Assembly (NCBI GenBank): GCA_947259175.1
Contig: CAMYKW010000020.1
Location: 1-63,588 of the forward strand
DNA from: an uncultured Gammaproteobacteria bacterium
GTDB taxonomy: Bacteria > Pseudomonadota > Gammaproteobacteria > Arenicellales > JAANXG01
Direction: 5' to 3'
DNA length: 63,588 nucleotides
The notes under the pieces are model-generated. The model was not told the DNA's origin, made no database searches, and saw only the letters and a program-made list of their open reading frames with translations. Positions 10,301 through 25,300 of the stretch are shown here, one piece after another. The translations under genes were made by a program, and so were the position numbers. Position 1 is the first letter of the stretch. Each line of letters begins with the position of its first letter.

Positions 10301-13300
10301 GAACTGTCGTTTCTGAATAACGGTGGCGGCGTCGCCACGGTCGGCGGCGATGATTTTCAGATCACCCTGTCGGACGGCATCACAATAGCCGGTCCGGTGG
10401 ATCTAAGCTCGGCCACGACCGTGCAGCAGGTGTTGAATGCCATCACCAATGCCCACGCCAATCTGACCGCGACCCTCAACGGCGCCAATGCCACCGGCAT
10501 TGATATTGCTGACATCACCCCCGGCGCCAGCGCACTGACCATCACCGCGTTGAATGGCTCCACCGCCGCCGGCGACCTGGGTATTCTCAAGGCCGGCAGT
10601 CCAAGCGCGCTGTCAGGCGATGATGTGCCGGCCGGCTACGTGGTGCTGGACGGAGGCGAGGAAACCTTGCTGTCCGTGCTCAACGGCGGCACGGGCGTGG
10701 GTATCGACAACACCGATCGCATCGATCTGCGCGGCGCCACCGCCACGACCAACCTGTCCGTCCTCAATAACGGCGACGGTGTGGGGACGGTTGTCGGCAA
10801 TGACTTTGAAATCGTGCTCACCAATGGCACGCCGGTCCCTGTCGACATCAGTTCCGCCACCACGGTGCAGGACGTATTCGACGCCATCAACAACGCGGTG
10901 GATGCCGTCGAGCTGGATCGTGTTGCGGTCGGCCTAACCTCCACCGGGGACGCCATTCGCATCATCGACAATACCGACGACGGCGGTGATCTGACCGTCA
11001 ACGCCCTGCCGGGCTCGACGGCAGCCGCCGATCTGGGCATCGAAGCTATTGGCGGGGGCGTCAGTATTTTCGGCGATGTCATCACCGATGTCAGCGCCGA
11101 TATCCGCATTACCCTGCGTGACGGCACCGTGGTGGACATCGATCTCAGTGACGCGGATACCGTGCAAGAGGTGCTGACTATCATCAACACCTCCCATGAC
11201 AATCTCAGCGCCGGCATCAACGGCGCCGGCACCGGCATCGACATTACGGACAGCGCTACGATTGGCGGTAACATCCAGATCGGCGATCTCAACAGTTCCA
11301 CCGCCGCCACCGACCTGGGCATCGCCGGCACCGGCACCGGTTCCACTAAGACCGGAACAACGGGCATTGTTGCCGGCAACGTGCGCCTGGACGGGCGCCT
11401 GGACAACGACACCCTGATCGGGTCCTACGGGGATGACCTGCTCACCGGCGCCGGCGGCGTGGATGCCATGACCGGCGGCGCCGGCACCGACACGGTGGTC
11501 GAATCCCGGGACGCGGATTTCACCCTCGCCGACGTGGCCGGTGCGCCCGCCGACGATGCGATCCTGACAATTGGCGCCGACGCAGCGGACAGCCTGAACG
11601 GCATCGAGCAGGCCCAGTTGAGCGGCGGCGACTCGGCCAACACCCTCGACGCCAGTGCTTTTACCCTCGGCAACGTAACGCTGATCGGCGGCGCCGGCGA
11701 TGACACCGTGACCGGCGGCAGCGGCGACGACGTGCTCACCGGCGGCAGCGGCATCGACAGCCTCACCGGCGGTGGCGGCACCGACACGGTCAAGGAGACC
11801 GGCAGTTCCCGTTTTGACCTGGACGGTGACGCCACCAGCGCCACCCTGGACATGGGGGAAGGCATCAGCGAGGTGGTGACCGTGACCATGGGGGGCGCGG
11901 TCACCGGCGGCAGCTTCCGCTTGACCTTTGACGGCCAGACCACCAGCAATCTCGACTACGACGCCAATCCCTACATGGTCAAGGCCGCCCTGGGCGCGTT
12001 GACCAACATCGGCGATGACGAAGTTAATGTGGTGCAGGCCGGCGCCGGTGCGCCGTGGATCATCACCTTCACCGGCAATCAGGCCGGGCTGGACCAATCG
12101 AATGCTTGGAGCGTTGACAACAGCAGCCTCACCGGCGACACCGCCGGTGTCTTGGTCACCCAGCACGGCGCTGTGGCCGGGACCGCCGACAATGAATTGT
12201 TCAGCATCGAGCAAGCCCACCTGACCGGTGATGCCTATGACAACGACATGGATGCCTCCGGTTTTACCGGCGGACCGGTGACCCTGATCGGTGGCGCGGG
12301 AGACGACAGCCTGGTCGGCACCGCCGGCGTGGATTCACTGGCCGGCGGCCACGGCCAGGACACCATCACCGGCGGCGCCGGTGCCGATATCCTGCGCGGC
12401 GGACCCGGCATCGACATGCTGGAGGAAAACCTGGATGGCGCCAGCCAAGTGCTCACCGACGCCACCTTTACCGTGGACGGGGTGGTGGACACGATTTCCG
12501 GTTTCGAGATGGCGCGCCTGACCGGCGGCGGCTCAGCCAACAACATTAACACCGCCAACTTCTTCGGCATCTCCACGGACACTGAGCTGTGGATGCTCAA
12601 TGACGCCACCGGCATCGGTACCAGCCAGGGCGTCACCGTCAATATGACCGGTCTGGAAAGCACCGTGGCGCTGGCCCTGCTCAACAATGCCACCGGTGTG
12701 AACACCATGGTGGGTAATGACTTGGAGGTCGTGCTCACCGATGGCACTACCAAGGTCAACGTCGATCTCAGTTTTGCCTCCACCGTCAAGGATGTGTTCG
12801 ATGCCATCACCGCTGCCGACACCACCGGTCGTCTGACCATATCCCTGAACAGTGCCGGCACCGGCATCGATATCGTTGACGGTACGGACGATGGCGGCAA
12901 CCTGACCATTAATGCCCTGGGTGGTTCCAGCGCCGCGGCGGACCTGGGCATTGCAGGCGTCGGCAACGGCGACACCATCCATGGCGGATCGATTTCAGAC
13001 GGCGGCGGCGACATACGGATTACCTTGCGCGACGGCACCAAGGTGGATGTGGACCTGAGCGGTCTGAGCACGGTGCAGGATGTGCTCGACGCCATCACCG
13101 CTGCCCATGCCAACTTGACCGCGACGCTGGATACCACTACCGGCGGCATCCAGATCACCGATTCGGCCGTCGTCGGCGGCAATCTCACGGTGGCCGATCT
13201 CAATGGCTCCAGTGCGGCAACCAGTCTGGGCATCGCGACCAGCGTGGCCGGTTCCACCCTCAACGGCGCGGCCATCGGCGTGGCCCGGGTGACCCTGACC

Positions 13301-16300
13301 GGTGGCGCCGGTAATGACACGCTGACCGCCGGTATCGGCGACGACGTGCTCACCGGTAACGCCGGCGCCGACTCGATGACCGGCGGCGCGGGCACGGACA
13401 CGGTGGTCGAATCCGGCGATGTCAATTTCACCTTGACCAATAACAGTCTGACCGTCGGTGCGGATGCTGCGGACAGCCTGAACGGCATCGAGCAGGCCCG
13501 ATTAACGGGCGGCGTCACCGCCAATGTCATCAATGCCTCGGGCTTTACGGCAGGGGGGTCGGTCACCCTCACCGGCGGCGGCGGTAAGGATACGCTCAGC
13601 GGCGGCAGCGCCGATGACACCTTTATTATCGATGTGTCCGGCCTCACTTCCCCCACCGACAAGGTCGATATCGATGTGGGTGGGGGATCCGAGAACGAGG
13701 TCATCGTGCTGCTCGGCGGCAGCACGATCACCCAGTCGGATCTGGACTGGGTCAACTTCACCGGCGGGCCCGCGGATCAATACACCCTGGCCACCGACAC
13801 CGACGACCTGATCGAGCTGGGCAGCGACCTGATCAAGGCCGGCCGGAATATTACCCTGGAGGCGGAAACGATCCGCACCCTGGGTTTTGACATTGATACC
13901 CGCCACCCCACCGCCGGCGGCAAGATCACGCTGCGCGGCGAACACATCACCATTGATGGCGGCTCCCGGTTGCTGGCCAACGCCACCGTCGTGGGCGGCA
14001 CCGACGGCAATATCGACATCATTGCCGAGGATGATACCGATGCCGGTGGTTTCTTCGACGTGGGGGATGCGGAACCGGGGCTGCTGGGTTTTTATAACGC
14101 CGATATTATCGATGTCGATGTCACTATCGGTGAGGCCACGATTATCGGTGGTGAGGTGGAGATTCGCGCCAACGCGGACAGCCAGTATTTCTTTGGCGAG
14201 AGTGATTTCGGCGACACGCCGTTCTGGAGCAACCTGGGTTTTGTCACCTCCAATGGCATAGTGAATTTCCTCGAAAACCTGTCGGCCTTGGCGGCGGTGT
14301 CCTATTCCCATTCCGATGCGGAGATCACCATCGACGCCGGCGCCGGCGCCACGACCGTTATCCAGGCGAGCGAGTTTACCGCCCTGTCCACCGCCAAGGT
14401 GCGGGCCAACGCGGCGCCGACCGTGGCCCTGGGCGTGGGCGTGGCCGTGGGCATCGCCAAGACCGATGCGGACGTGGTCATCGGCAACGCCTCCATTACC
14501 TCGACCGGCGATGCCAGGATCCAGGCCAGCGTAGACCATATCGTGGACGTGGTGGCCGATGCCGCCAGCACCAAAGGCGCGGCCGGCGCGGTGGCGGTCA
14601 GCGTCATCAATTCGGATGCCACCGCCCATGTGCAGGACGATGCCAGCCTCACCGTGGGCAATCACCTGTTTGTGCAGGGCGATACGCTGGATCGCAACCG
14701 CACCATGGCCCGTTCCACGGCCGGCGGTGATGGCAAGGTGGGCGTTGCAGCGGCGGTTTCGGTGGAAAACGGTACCACCAATGCCTGGCTGGACGGCGAT
14801 GCGGACGTGGGCGGCAATATCGTGGTTACCGCCAAGCAATCCCGCAGTCCGGTGGACATTGCCAAGCTGTTCGTGCTGCCGTCGGTGGCCAACGGCACGG
14901 CAGCGAGCACCGGCGTCGGTGACAATTCCCTGGGTGATCTGCTGGATGACGCCAAGGCAACTGCGGTCGGCACGATTTTCAGTCCGTTGAAGGATTGGTT
15001 TTGGAAGAAAGTCGGCAAAGACTACCCCGCAACCACGCAACGTTCATTCCAGGTGGCCGCCGGGGTCTCGGTCGCGGTCGATACCAATACCACGGTAGCC
15101 CGTATCGGCGACGGCAACACCGCCGACCGGGCGGACGTTGAGGCCGACGGTAATATTACGGTGCAGTCCACGGTGGAAAACCGTCCGGACACCAGCGCCG
15201 GGGCCACGGCGGACGGCGGCGATAAGGACCGGGACCAGGTCACCAATGCCAGCGGCAAGACCCTGGTCCAGGGGCAGGCCACCTTTGGTGTGGCGCTATC
15301 CGTCGGTGTCACCGTCTACGACAACGATGCGGACGCCTACGTGTCCGAAGACGCCGACGTGGACGCCAAGGGCACCATTACCGTCAAGGCCGCGTCGCTC
15401 AACGAAATCGATCCCTGGGGGCTGTGGGGGGCCAATTTCGCCGCCCCGTTCCTGAACAAGAATTTCAAGCCGGCTTACGAGAGTGATGACGGCACCGAGA
15501 CCCTGGATGCGGGTGACACGGTCGAGGTCAAGGATGGTCACAACACTAATAACATCCAGACCGGTTCCGCTTACGGTGACGAAGGATCGGTCTATAAATA
15601 CATCGGCCCCGATGGCGCCGAAATCGACCTGGGTGCCGAGAACTACAGCGATAAACTCAAATGGGAAGAAGTGGATCTGGGCGCCGACGCCGGGTTGAAT
15701 TTCTTCAAGACGCTGACCACCTACCTGGACGGCAACCTGGGCCTGGACAACAACCTGGTGGATCATTGGACCCAGGCTGTGGCCACCGGCCAGAAGACTT
15801 CCATCTCCGGCTCGGTGATGGTGGTGGTGCATGAACAGCATGCGGATGCGGTGATCAAGAATGGCGCCCAGGTCAATCAGGATGACGACGGCGTCACCAA
15901 TACCGATGATTTTGTCAGCGACGCCCGCGATGTGGTGGTGGAATCCCAGATCATCAACCACATGATCAATTTGGGCGGCAACTTCCAGACGCCGGATATC
16001 GGGCTGCTGACCGGCATTGGCGGCAGCACGGACTCGCGTTCCTGGAGCTACGATCCCATCAATAAGAGGAGTTTCACCCCCGTGGGCACCGGCGGTGACG
16101 ACACCAAGGCGGCGGTAGGCGCCACCGTGCTGGTGTACGACTTCCGCAATCACGCCCAGTCCAGGATCGAAGACGGTGTGGACCTGTATGCGGACACCCT
16201 GCAGGTAACTTCCGACAACGACAACGTCACGGTCAGCGTGGGCGCCGGCGGCGGCAAGTCCGAGGACTTCACCTTCAACGGCGTTGTCAGCTACAACCGG

Positions 16301-19300
16301 CTGGACAATTCCACCATCGCCCAGATCGACGACCGGGCTACGATCACCGTGGGTGACAATGACATCGGTGACGGCAACAGCGTCAAGCTGTCCGCCACCG
16401 ACACCGCCTACCTGTTCAACATCGCCGGCGGCCTGGCAGTGTCGGAGAAGGTCGGCATCGGCGCCTCGGTGGCCTACAACGACATCTCCCGCACCACCGA
16501 GGCCCTGATCGGTAACCGGGATTCGGACACCACCCTGTTGGGCGGCGGGCTGTTCACCTCGGGTGGCGCGGTATCCATCGAGGCGGTCAACGAGGGTTTT
16601 GTCGGCGCCTTCGCGGTCGCCGGGGCGGGCGCGGCGACCGACCCGGATCCGGGTAGTGACATAAATAAAGTCTCGGTTGCGGCGGCGGTCGGTTATGCCC
16701 AGAACCACGTGGTGGATAACACCAAGGCGTATATCTACAACGCCACCGTTTCGGCTTCCGGCACCATTGCCCTGAACGCCGATTACCGGCCGATCTACGA
16801 GGCGTTTGCCATCGGCGGCAGCTATGCCCGGGGTGACGAAATCAGTGTCGCCCTGTCCGGAGCCGGGGCCAAGAACACCATCGACAGCACCATACTCGCC
16901 TTTATCAGTGACAGCGACGGCGGGCGCAGGGTGCAGTCCACTGCGGGCGGCCTGAGCCTGACTGCAACCGACGCCTCCACCGTCCTGGCCCAGGCCGGTG
17001 CGGTGTCCATTGCCTGGAGCCAGGACCTGACGACCGGTGGTTCCATCTCCGCCTCCATCGGCGTATCCGTGGCCCTCAACGAGATCGGTAAAGACGAGGG
17101 TCATTTCGTCAAGGCCTACATCGACAACTCCACCGTGGAAGCAGCCGGCAATATTTCCGTCGAAGCCAAGTCCCAGGCCAAGTCCCATGTGCTTGCGGTG
17201 GGCGGTTCCTTCTCCAAAGCCAGCGGCAGTTCGGCGGGGCAGAGTCAGTTGGCCGGTTCCGTGGCCGGGGCGGTGGCTTGGAACACCATCGATACCGATA
17301 TCCTGGCTTATATTGCCGGCAACAGCGCGGTCACTACCACCACCGGCAGCGGTGGCAATATTACCGTCAAGGCCACCGAAGAATCGGAACTCATTCGTGC
17401 CGACGCATTTGGCATCGCGGTCGCCTATGCCAATGCTTTCGGCGGCGGCGCCTCGGCTGCCGGGGCCCTGTCTATCGGCGTGGCGGTGGCCGGCAACACC
17501 ATTAACAACCGGGTTAAGGCTTATGCCGATGGCTCTACCGTCAATTCCGACGGCACTCTGGAGCTGGCGGCGCTGGCGAGCTCCGAGGTCAACGCCCTGG
17601 CCATCGGTGTGGCGGGTTCCGTGTCCAACAGCGCCGGAAACGGCCTTTCCGGGGCGCTGGCCGGCGCCGGGGCCGGCGTCCGCAATATACTGGACACCGA
17701 GATCGCGGCCTATATCAGCGGCAGTACCGGCGGCGTCGGCACCCCGGGCGTGGACGCGGTGGGTGCGATCACCGTTTCCGCCACCGACGAAACCGAACTG
17801 CGTGCCGACGGCGGCGGCTTTGCCATTGCCCTGAGCAACGCCAGCGGCACCGGCGGTTCCCTGTCCGGCGCGATCGGCGCCGGTGTCGCCATCAATGACG
17901 TCGGCAAAAACGGCGGCCATTCCATCAAGGCCTACATTACCGGCTCCGAGGTGGAGTCCGATGGTGTGGTGAACGTCACCGCCGAGTCCAAGGCCGAACT
18001 GGAGGGGCTGGCGATGGGCGGTGCGGGTGCCGGTTCACGCGGCACCACCACCAGCGTGGCGTTGGCGGGCGCCGGCGCCGGCGCCTGGACCACACTGGAC
18101 CAGGACATCGAAGCCAGCATCAAGGGCTCGAGCTCGGTCATCACCAGCGGCAGCGGCGACGATATCAATGTCACCGCCACGGACAGCTCCGAGATCCTGG
18201 CGGATGCGGGCGGGGTGGCGGTGTCCATCGCTTACAGTTCCGGCGCCGGGACCACCGCCTCCGGTTCCGTGGGTGCGGCCACCTCCGTCAACAAGATCAC
18301 CAACACCACCAAGGCGTTTATCAACCAGTCGACGGTAACCGCCGGCGGCGCCGTGAACGTCACCGCCGAGGCCAAACTGAAGGCCGATTCGGACCGCTCA
18401 TACAGAATTGATTCCCTGGCCTTTGGTGTGGCCGCGGCCGGTTCCGGGTCCACCGGTTCCGGCGTAACCGGCACCTTTGCCGGCGCCGGATCGGTGGCGG
18501 TCAACCGGATCGACAACGAGATCGCCGCCTACATCACCAACAGCGACCCCGCCAACAATGCCGGGGTCACCGCCAACGGCGGCGGCGTCTCGGTCACCGC
18601 AGCGGACGATTCCAGCATTCGCTCTGACTCCGGCGGCTATGCCCTGGCGATCGCCGCCAATACCGGATCCAGCGGCGGCACCGGTGCCGGCACGGTGGGC
18701 TTCTCCCTCGCGGTCAATGAAATCGGTATTCACGGGGGGCATTCGGTCAAGGCCTATATCAATAATTCGCAAGTGACCGCCAGCGGCACGGTCACCTTGA
18801 GTGCGACTTCCACCACCGAGATCGAATCGCTGTCCATCGGCGCCGCGGGTTCCGGCTCGGGAACCAGTGGTTCCGGTCTTACCGTCGCCCTGGCCGGTGC
18901 CGGCGCCGGTTCCTATAACACCATTGATCAGGACATCGAGGCCAGCATCAAGGGTGGCAGTGTGGTCACCACCCAGGCCGGCAGCGCCGGCAACATCAAT
19001 CTCACCGCCACGGACTCGTCGGAGATCTGGACCGATGCGGGCGGTGTGGCGGTGGCTATTGCCGCCAATCTCGGGGGCAGTGGCAGCTTTACAGGCTCTG
19101 GCACCATCGGCATTGCCAATGCCGACAACACCATGCGCAACACCATCAAGGCGTACATCGACGACTCCACCGTCACCGCCGATGGCGCGGTCAGTCTCAC
19201 CGCCGAATCCAAGCAGAAAGACAGTTCCTCGCGCGACTACCGCATCGACGCCCTGGCGTTCGGCGTAGCGGTCACGGGCGCCGGCTCGACCGGCACCGGG

Positions 19301-22300
19301 ATCACCGGCGCCTTTGCCGGCGCCGGTTCGGTGGCGGTGAACAATATCGACAACCAGACCCAGGCCTACATCAAGAATAGCGACAACGCCCAAAGTCAGG
19401 GGGTAACCGCAAACGGCGGCGGGGTGACGATTACCGCCACCGACGATTCCACCATCCGCTCCGATTCCGGCGGCTACGCCCTGGCCATCAGCGGCAGCAC
19501 CGGCAGTAGCGGCGGCACCGGCGCCGGTGCGGTGGGCGCCTCCATTACGGTCAATGATATCGGCAAGGGCAACGGTCATTTCGTCAAGGCCTATATCGAA
19601 AATTCCAAGGTGCGCGCGGCCGGCAACATCGGCCTCAGCGCGACCACCGAGGCGCAAATCGATTCCCTGGGTATCGGTGCCGCGGGCTCCGGGGCGGGCA
19701 GCCCGGGCAGCGGCCTGAGCATCAGCCTTGCGGGTGCCGGCGCCGGCACCTACAACGACATCGATCTGGACGTGGAAGCCAGTATCAAGGGCGGCTCGGA
19801 CGTGGCAACCACGGCCGGCAGCGGCGGCAATATCACCCTCAGCGCCAGGGACTCGTCGCGCATCGTCGCCGATGCCGGTGCCGGGGCGCTGTCCATTGCC
19901 ATCACCGCCGGCAGCGGCGCGGCGGCCTCCGCGTCCGTGGGTGTGGCGGTGGCGGAGAACACCGTCAGCAACAACATCAAGGCCTTCGTGGACGATTCGC
20001 TGGTGGTCGCCGACGGTTCCGTTGATATCACCGCGCAAACCAAGGCGGACGTCGACAAGACCCGCAATATCAACAAGACCGCGGTGAATAGCGGCACCAA
20101 CACCATCTCCGATACCGATCATGGCCTGCAGACCGGTGACCGCGTGGTGTACCGCAATCTGGGCAGCGCGGGTCAGGAGCTCGGCGGGCTGCAAGACGGC
20201 CGTTACTATTATGTGGTCAAGCTCAACGACGACTCGTTCAAGCTGGCGGCCACCCGCGCGGATGCACGCACCAGTGCCGCGATTGCGGATGCCGTCGCCG
20301 ACGGCGACACCGACCGGGTCAATGAACTGGGTCCCGATCCTGCCATCGATCTGAGCACCACGGGCAGTGGCGCCAGCCACAAGTTCGAGACCTTGAAGGC
20401 CACCATCGATGCCTTTGCCCTGGGTCTGGCGGTCTCCGGCGGCGGCTCCCAGGGGCTGACCCTGACCGCCTCGGGCGGCGGGGCGGAGGCGGACAACTCC
20501 ATCGACAACACCATCGAGGCCTACATCAAGAACAGCGACGCCGCTAGCTCGCAGGGCGTCACCGCCAACGGCGGCGCCGTCACGCTGACGGCGCGGGACG
20601 AGTCCATCATCAAGGCGGATGCCGGCGGCTTCGCCGCGTCGCTGGCGATATCGACCCAGGGCGGTGCGGGCTCGGGTGCGGTCGGCGCGTCCCTGGCCAA
20701 TAACGACATCGGCCAGGGAACCGGACATTGGACCAAGGCGTATATCGACAATTCCAACGTGACCGCCAGCGGCAACGTGGGCGTCGAAGCCACCTCGGTG
20801 GCCGAGATTCAAAGTCTGTCCATGGGTGGCGCGCTGGGTGCGGCGGGTGCGGGTTCAGGCCTGTCCGTGGGTCTGGCGGGCGCCGGCGCCGGCTCCTGGA
20901 ACGACATCAACATGGACGTGATCGCCAGTATTCAAAACGCCAGCACCGTCACCACCACCGCCGGCAGCGGCGGCAGCGTGATCGTCTCTGCAGCCGATCA
21001 GTCGGTGATCTATGCGGATGCCGGCGGCGTAGCCATCGCGGTGGGCGTCGGCACCGGCGCCGGCAGCGGTTCGGTGGGCGCCGCCAACAGCAATAACGAT
21101 ATTCAGGTCAACACCAAGGCGCGTATTGTCAATTCCACGGTCAGCGCCGACCAGCACGTGGACCTGGACGCGATATCCGAATCCAATATCGACGCCCTGG
21201 CGTTCGGCGGCGCGGGATCGGTGTCCGTTGACACCAGCGGCAGCACCGCGGCGGTGGGCGTGGCCGGCGCCGGCGGCTTTACCTACAACGACATCGACAA
21301 CCAGATCTGGGCGTATATCGCCAGCAGCGGCGCCGACAAGAGCGTCACCGCGACCAACGGCAATGTCACCGTCAACGCCAAGGACGATGCGCGTATCAGT
21401 TCCGACGCCGGGGGTGGCAGCCTGGCCGTCAGCGTTTCCCCGGGTATTACGGGGGTCACGATTTCCCTGGCCCTGACCGCGGTGGTGGCCGAGAACAATA
21501 TCGGCGAGCAGCAGGGGCATTCGGTCAAGGCCTATATCGAGAACTCCAAAGTCTTCGCCAACAACGGCAACGTGGATGTGATCGCGGATGCCACCTCCGA
21601 GATCACCTCGCTGGCCGTCGCCGCGGCGGTGGGCGGTTCCATTTCCCTGGTCAGTTTTGCCGCCGCCGGGGCCGGGGCCGGTGCCTACAACAAGACCTCG
21701 GCGGAGATCGAGGCGTCGATCAAAACCAGTTCCGATGTGGATGCGGGCAACGGGGTCAAGGTCGCGGCCACGGACGATGCCACCATTACCGCGGATCTGG
21801 GCGCGGGGGCCCTGTCATTCGGCGCGGCCGGCGCATCCGTCGGCGTCTCGCTGACCGACAATACGATTATTAACGACGTCGATGCCTACATCGATGCCAC
21901 CGTGGACGTGATTAACGGCGGCGTCGAGATACTCGCCGATTCCACCGCCGAAGCCGATGCCACCGCCGTGGCCACCTCGGTGGCGGTGACCGCCGGGGTC
22001 GGCCTGACCGGCGCCGGCAGCGACGCCAGCAATACCATCGGCGGTAAAACCAGGGCGTTTGTCGGCAACAGCGGCAATGTAACCGTCAATGCCGCCACCG
22101 GCGATGTGGTCATCAGGGCCACCACTGACCAGACCGTGGCCACCGATGCCTATGGAATCGCCGTCAGCGTCTCCGGCGGCCCCGCCGTCGCGGTTGGCGT
22201 AACCCTGACCGATGTCACCATCAATGGCGAAACCCAGGCCTTTGTGCTGGGTACGATCGACCAGGCGAATGACCTGACCATCGAGGCCAAGAACACCAGC

Positions 22301-25300
22301 GATCTGGATGCAAAGGCATTTGCCTTGGCCGGAGGGGTGGCGCCTCCTGGATTTGGCTATGCCGGCGCCGGTACGCAAAGCGATGCCACCTACGAAGCGA
22401 AGGTCAAGGCCTACGTGTCCGACGGCGCCATCGGCACCCAGGCCAATCCGCTGACCGGTAACGTGCTCATCCGCTCCACCTCGGTGAATGACGTCGACAC
22501 CTCCGCCCTGGGTGTGGCTTTCTCAACCAGCGTCTCCGTGGCCGGCGCCTTTTCCGATCTCAAGATCAATCCGGATATCGATACCTATGTCGGGGGTGCC
22601 ACCGGCTCCACGCTTTATGCCGACGGCGATGTGCAACTGCAGTCCCTGCACAACTACCAGTACAACGAGTCGACCGGCAAGATTGATCGCTACGATCACG
22701 AGTCCAAGGCGGAAACCGATTCCGGTTCCGGCGGTCTCTTCGGTTCCGGCGCCGGCGCCAGCAGCGATATCGAGGCCACACCCGACCTGAACACCTACGT
22801 CGGCACCGGGTCCACGGTGCAAAGCGGCGGCGACTTTCTCAACCTGTCGACTTCCTACCTGAACACCAATGCCCAGGCGTTCAGTTTCGCCATCGGCCTG
22901 GTGGCGGGCGGTTCCGCCTACGCGGAGGCGGATTCCAACGGCACGATCAGCGCGCACATCGACGGCACCGTGATTGCCGGCAACGCCGCGGACGATACCT
23001 TTGCCAATGTGGCCGCCGCCTGGCACAAGGCCACATCCAATGCGGAAGCCTATGCGATAGGCATCGGTGGCGTCGGGGTGACCACCAACTCCGAGATTCG
23101 TCCGACCATTTCCGCCAACCTGGCGGCGGGCGCGCTCGTCGATGCCGCGGGTGACGCCTACAACCTGGCGATCGCCGAGACCCTGGCTACGCCGGATGCG
23201 CTCGCGGCGGCCATCATACCCATCGACCACAGCGGCGGCGACGGGGCGGATGCCTCGCCGACCATGACCATCGATATAGGCGTCGGCGCCACGCTGACCA
23301 GTGACGGCGCCATTCATGTGCGTCATTTTCTGGATCAAACCGTCCTCACCACCAGCTTTGTCGCCCTCGACCTGGCGCCGGGTGCAATCGCCAACCTGGG
23401 CAACAATGCTGCGGAGATTACTTCTGCGGGCGCGATCAGCGTCATGGAAAACACCACCGCGGTGATGACCGTCACCGCCAGCGACGCGGATGGTGATCCG
23501 CTGAGCTTCCGCCTGTTGGGGGGCGCGGACGCGGCCCTGTTCCAGATCGGCAGCGCCAGCGGCGTCCTGAGTTTTGTCAACGCGCCGGACTTCGAGGCGC
23601 CCACCGACACCGACGCCGACAATGTCTACGAGGTGGTGGTGGCCGCCGACGACGGCAACGGCGGTTTGGCTTCCAAGCTTGTCGAGGTGACGGTCACCGA
23701 CGGCGCCGGCATTGCCCTGCTCCCCGGCGCCCAGCGCACCGAGGACGGGGTGCTGGGCGTGGTGGCGCTGGCATCGGTGCAAGAGCTGGCGGCCGCGGCC
23801 GAACAGCGTTGGCTGGACAGCGGCCTGAGCGAGGAACAGGTCGCGGCGCTGGCTGCCATCGATTATCAGGTTGCCGACCTCGAGGGCGGATTTATTGCCG
23901 CCGCCTCCAGCGACACGATCATTATCGACGCGAACGCCAACCTGTTCGGCTGGTACGTGGACGACACGCCGGTTGACGATAGCGAATATGAACAGTTTGA
24001 CGACGCCACCTTCGTCGCCGAGGACGGTGCGGCGGCCGGCGGCATCGATCTGCTCACCGTGCTGATGCACGAGCAGGGACACGTGCTCGGCCTGCCGGAT
24101 ACGGAAAACCCCGATGATGTGATGAACCGTTACATCGGTGAGGGCAAGCGCCGGGTACCGATTACCCTGCAGGCCGAAGGGGCCGCCCCCGGTGTGTCCG
24201 ATGCGGTGCACTTTCTGACCGGCTCCGACGGCGCCGACCGCGACTCGGAGAGCGGTCGCGGCGCCAACTATGTGCGCCAGGTGGCGGACCAGGACAACGG
24301 CAGTTTCATCTCTGCGCCCATCGTCACCGTCTCCGCCAAGGTGGAGCCGAATTTTGTTATTAATCTGGGCACCAATTCCGAGCTCAGCGCGGGCAACACG
24401 GATGACGTGTTCATCACCGTGGAATCCCACAACGTGGCGCGGGCGGTGGGCGGCGGATTCGATCAGTTGAACGTGGTGCCCTTCGGAGTCGTCGATGCCC
24501 AGGCGACGGTGGGCGGCACCATCAGTGTTTTTCTCGGCGGCACCATTACCCACGGCGGCAGCCTCACCCTGGAGTTGAACACCACCAACGAGGCGGTGGC
24601 GATCGCCGAATCGCTGACCGTCAGTATCGCCGCCGGCACCGGCGTGCTGACCTCGGCGACGGTCAATCCGACCATTTCCACCTACGTGGCGGCGGGCAGC
24701 AACATCACCACTGCGGGTGATTTCACCATCCGCACGATCTCGGAAGCCTCGGCCACGGCGACCTCCCGCGGCATCTCCGCATCGCCCACGTTTTCGGTGG
24801 GGGTGTCCCTGGCCGACGCGACCGTCAGTCCCACGGTAAGCACCTACATCGACGATGGGGCCAGCATCAATGCGGGGGGCAGCATCACGGTGGAGACCCT
24901 GCATAACATCGACACCAATTACAACAAACTGGATCGCGCGGCCAAGGCCACCGCGCAATCCTCCGCCGGCGCCCTGATCGGTTCCGGCGCCGGCGCGGAC
25001 GCCACCGCCGAGTCCAACGCCGACGTCAGCGCCTACGCGGATACCGGCGCCACCCTGACAGCGGGGCCCGGCGGCACGATTACGCTGCGCGCCCTGTCCA
25101 GCAACCAGGCGGAAGCGGAAACCTTCGGCTTGGGCGTCGGGCTGCTTGCCGGCGTGGGCGCCGCGATTGCCGATGCCACCGCCAACGGCACCACCGAAGC
25201 CTATTTGCTGGGTGACGTGGTCGACACCGGCAACCTGGTGATCGAGGCCCATGCGGACAACTCCGCCGAGGCCGACGCCACCGCGGTCTCCGGTGGGATT

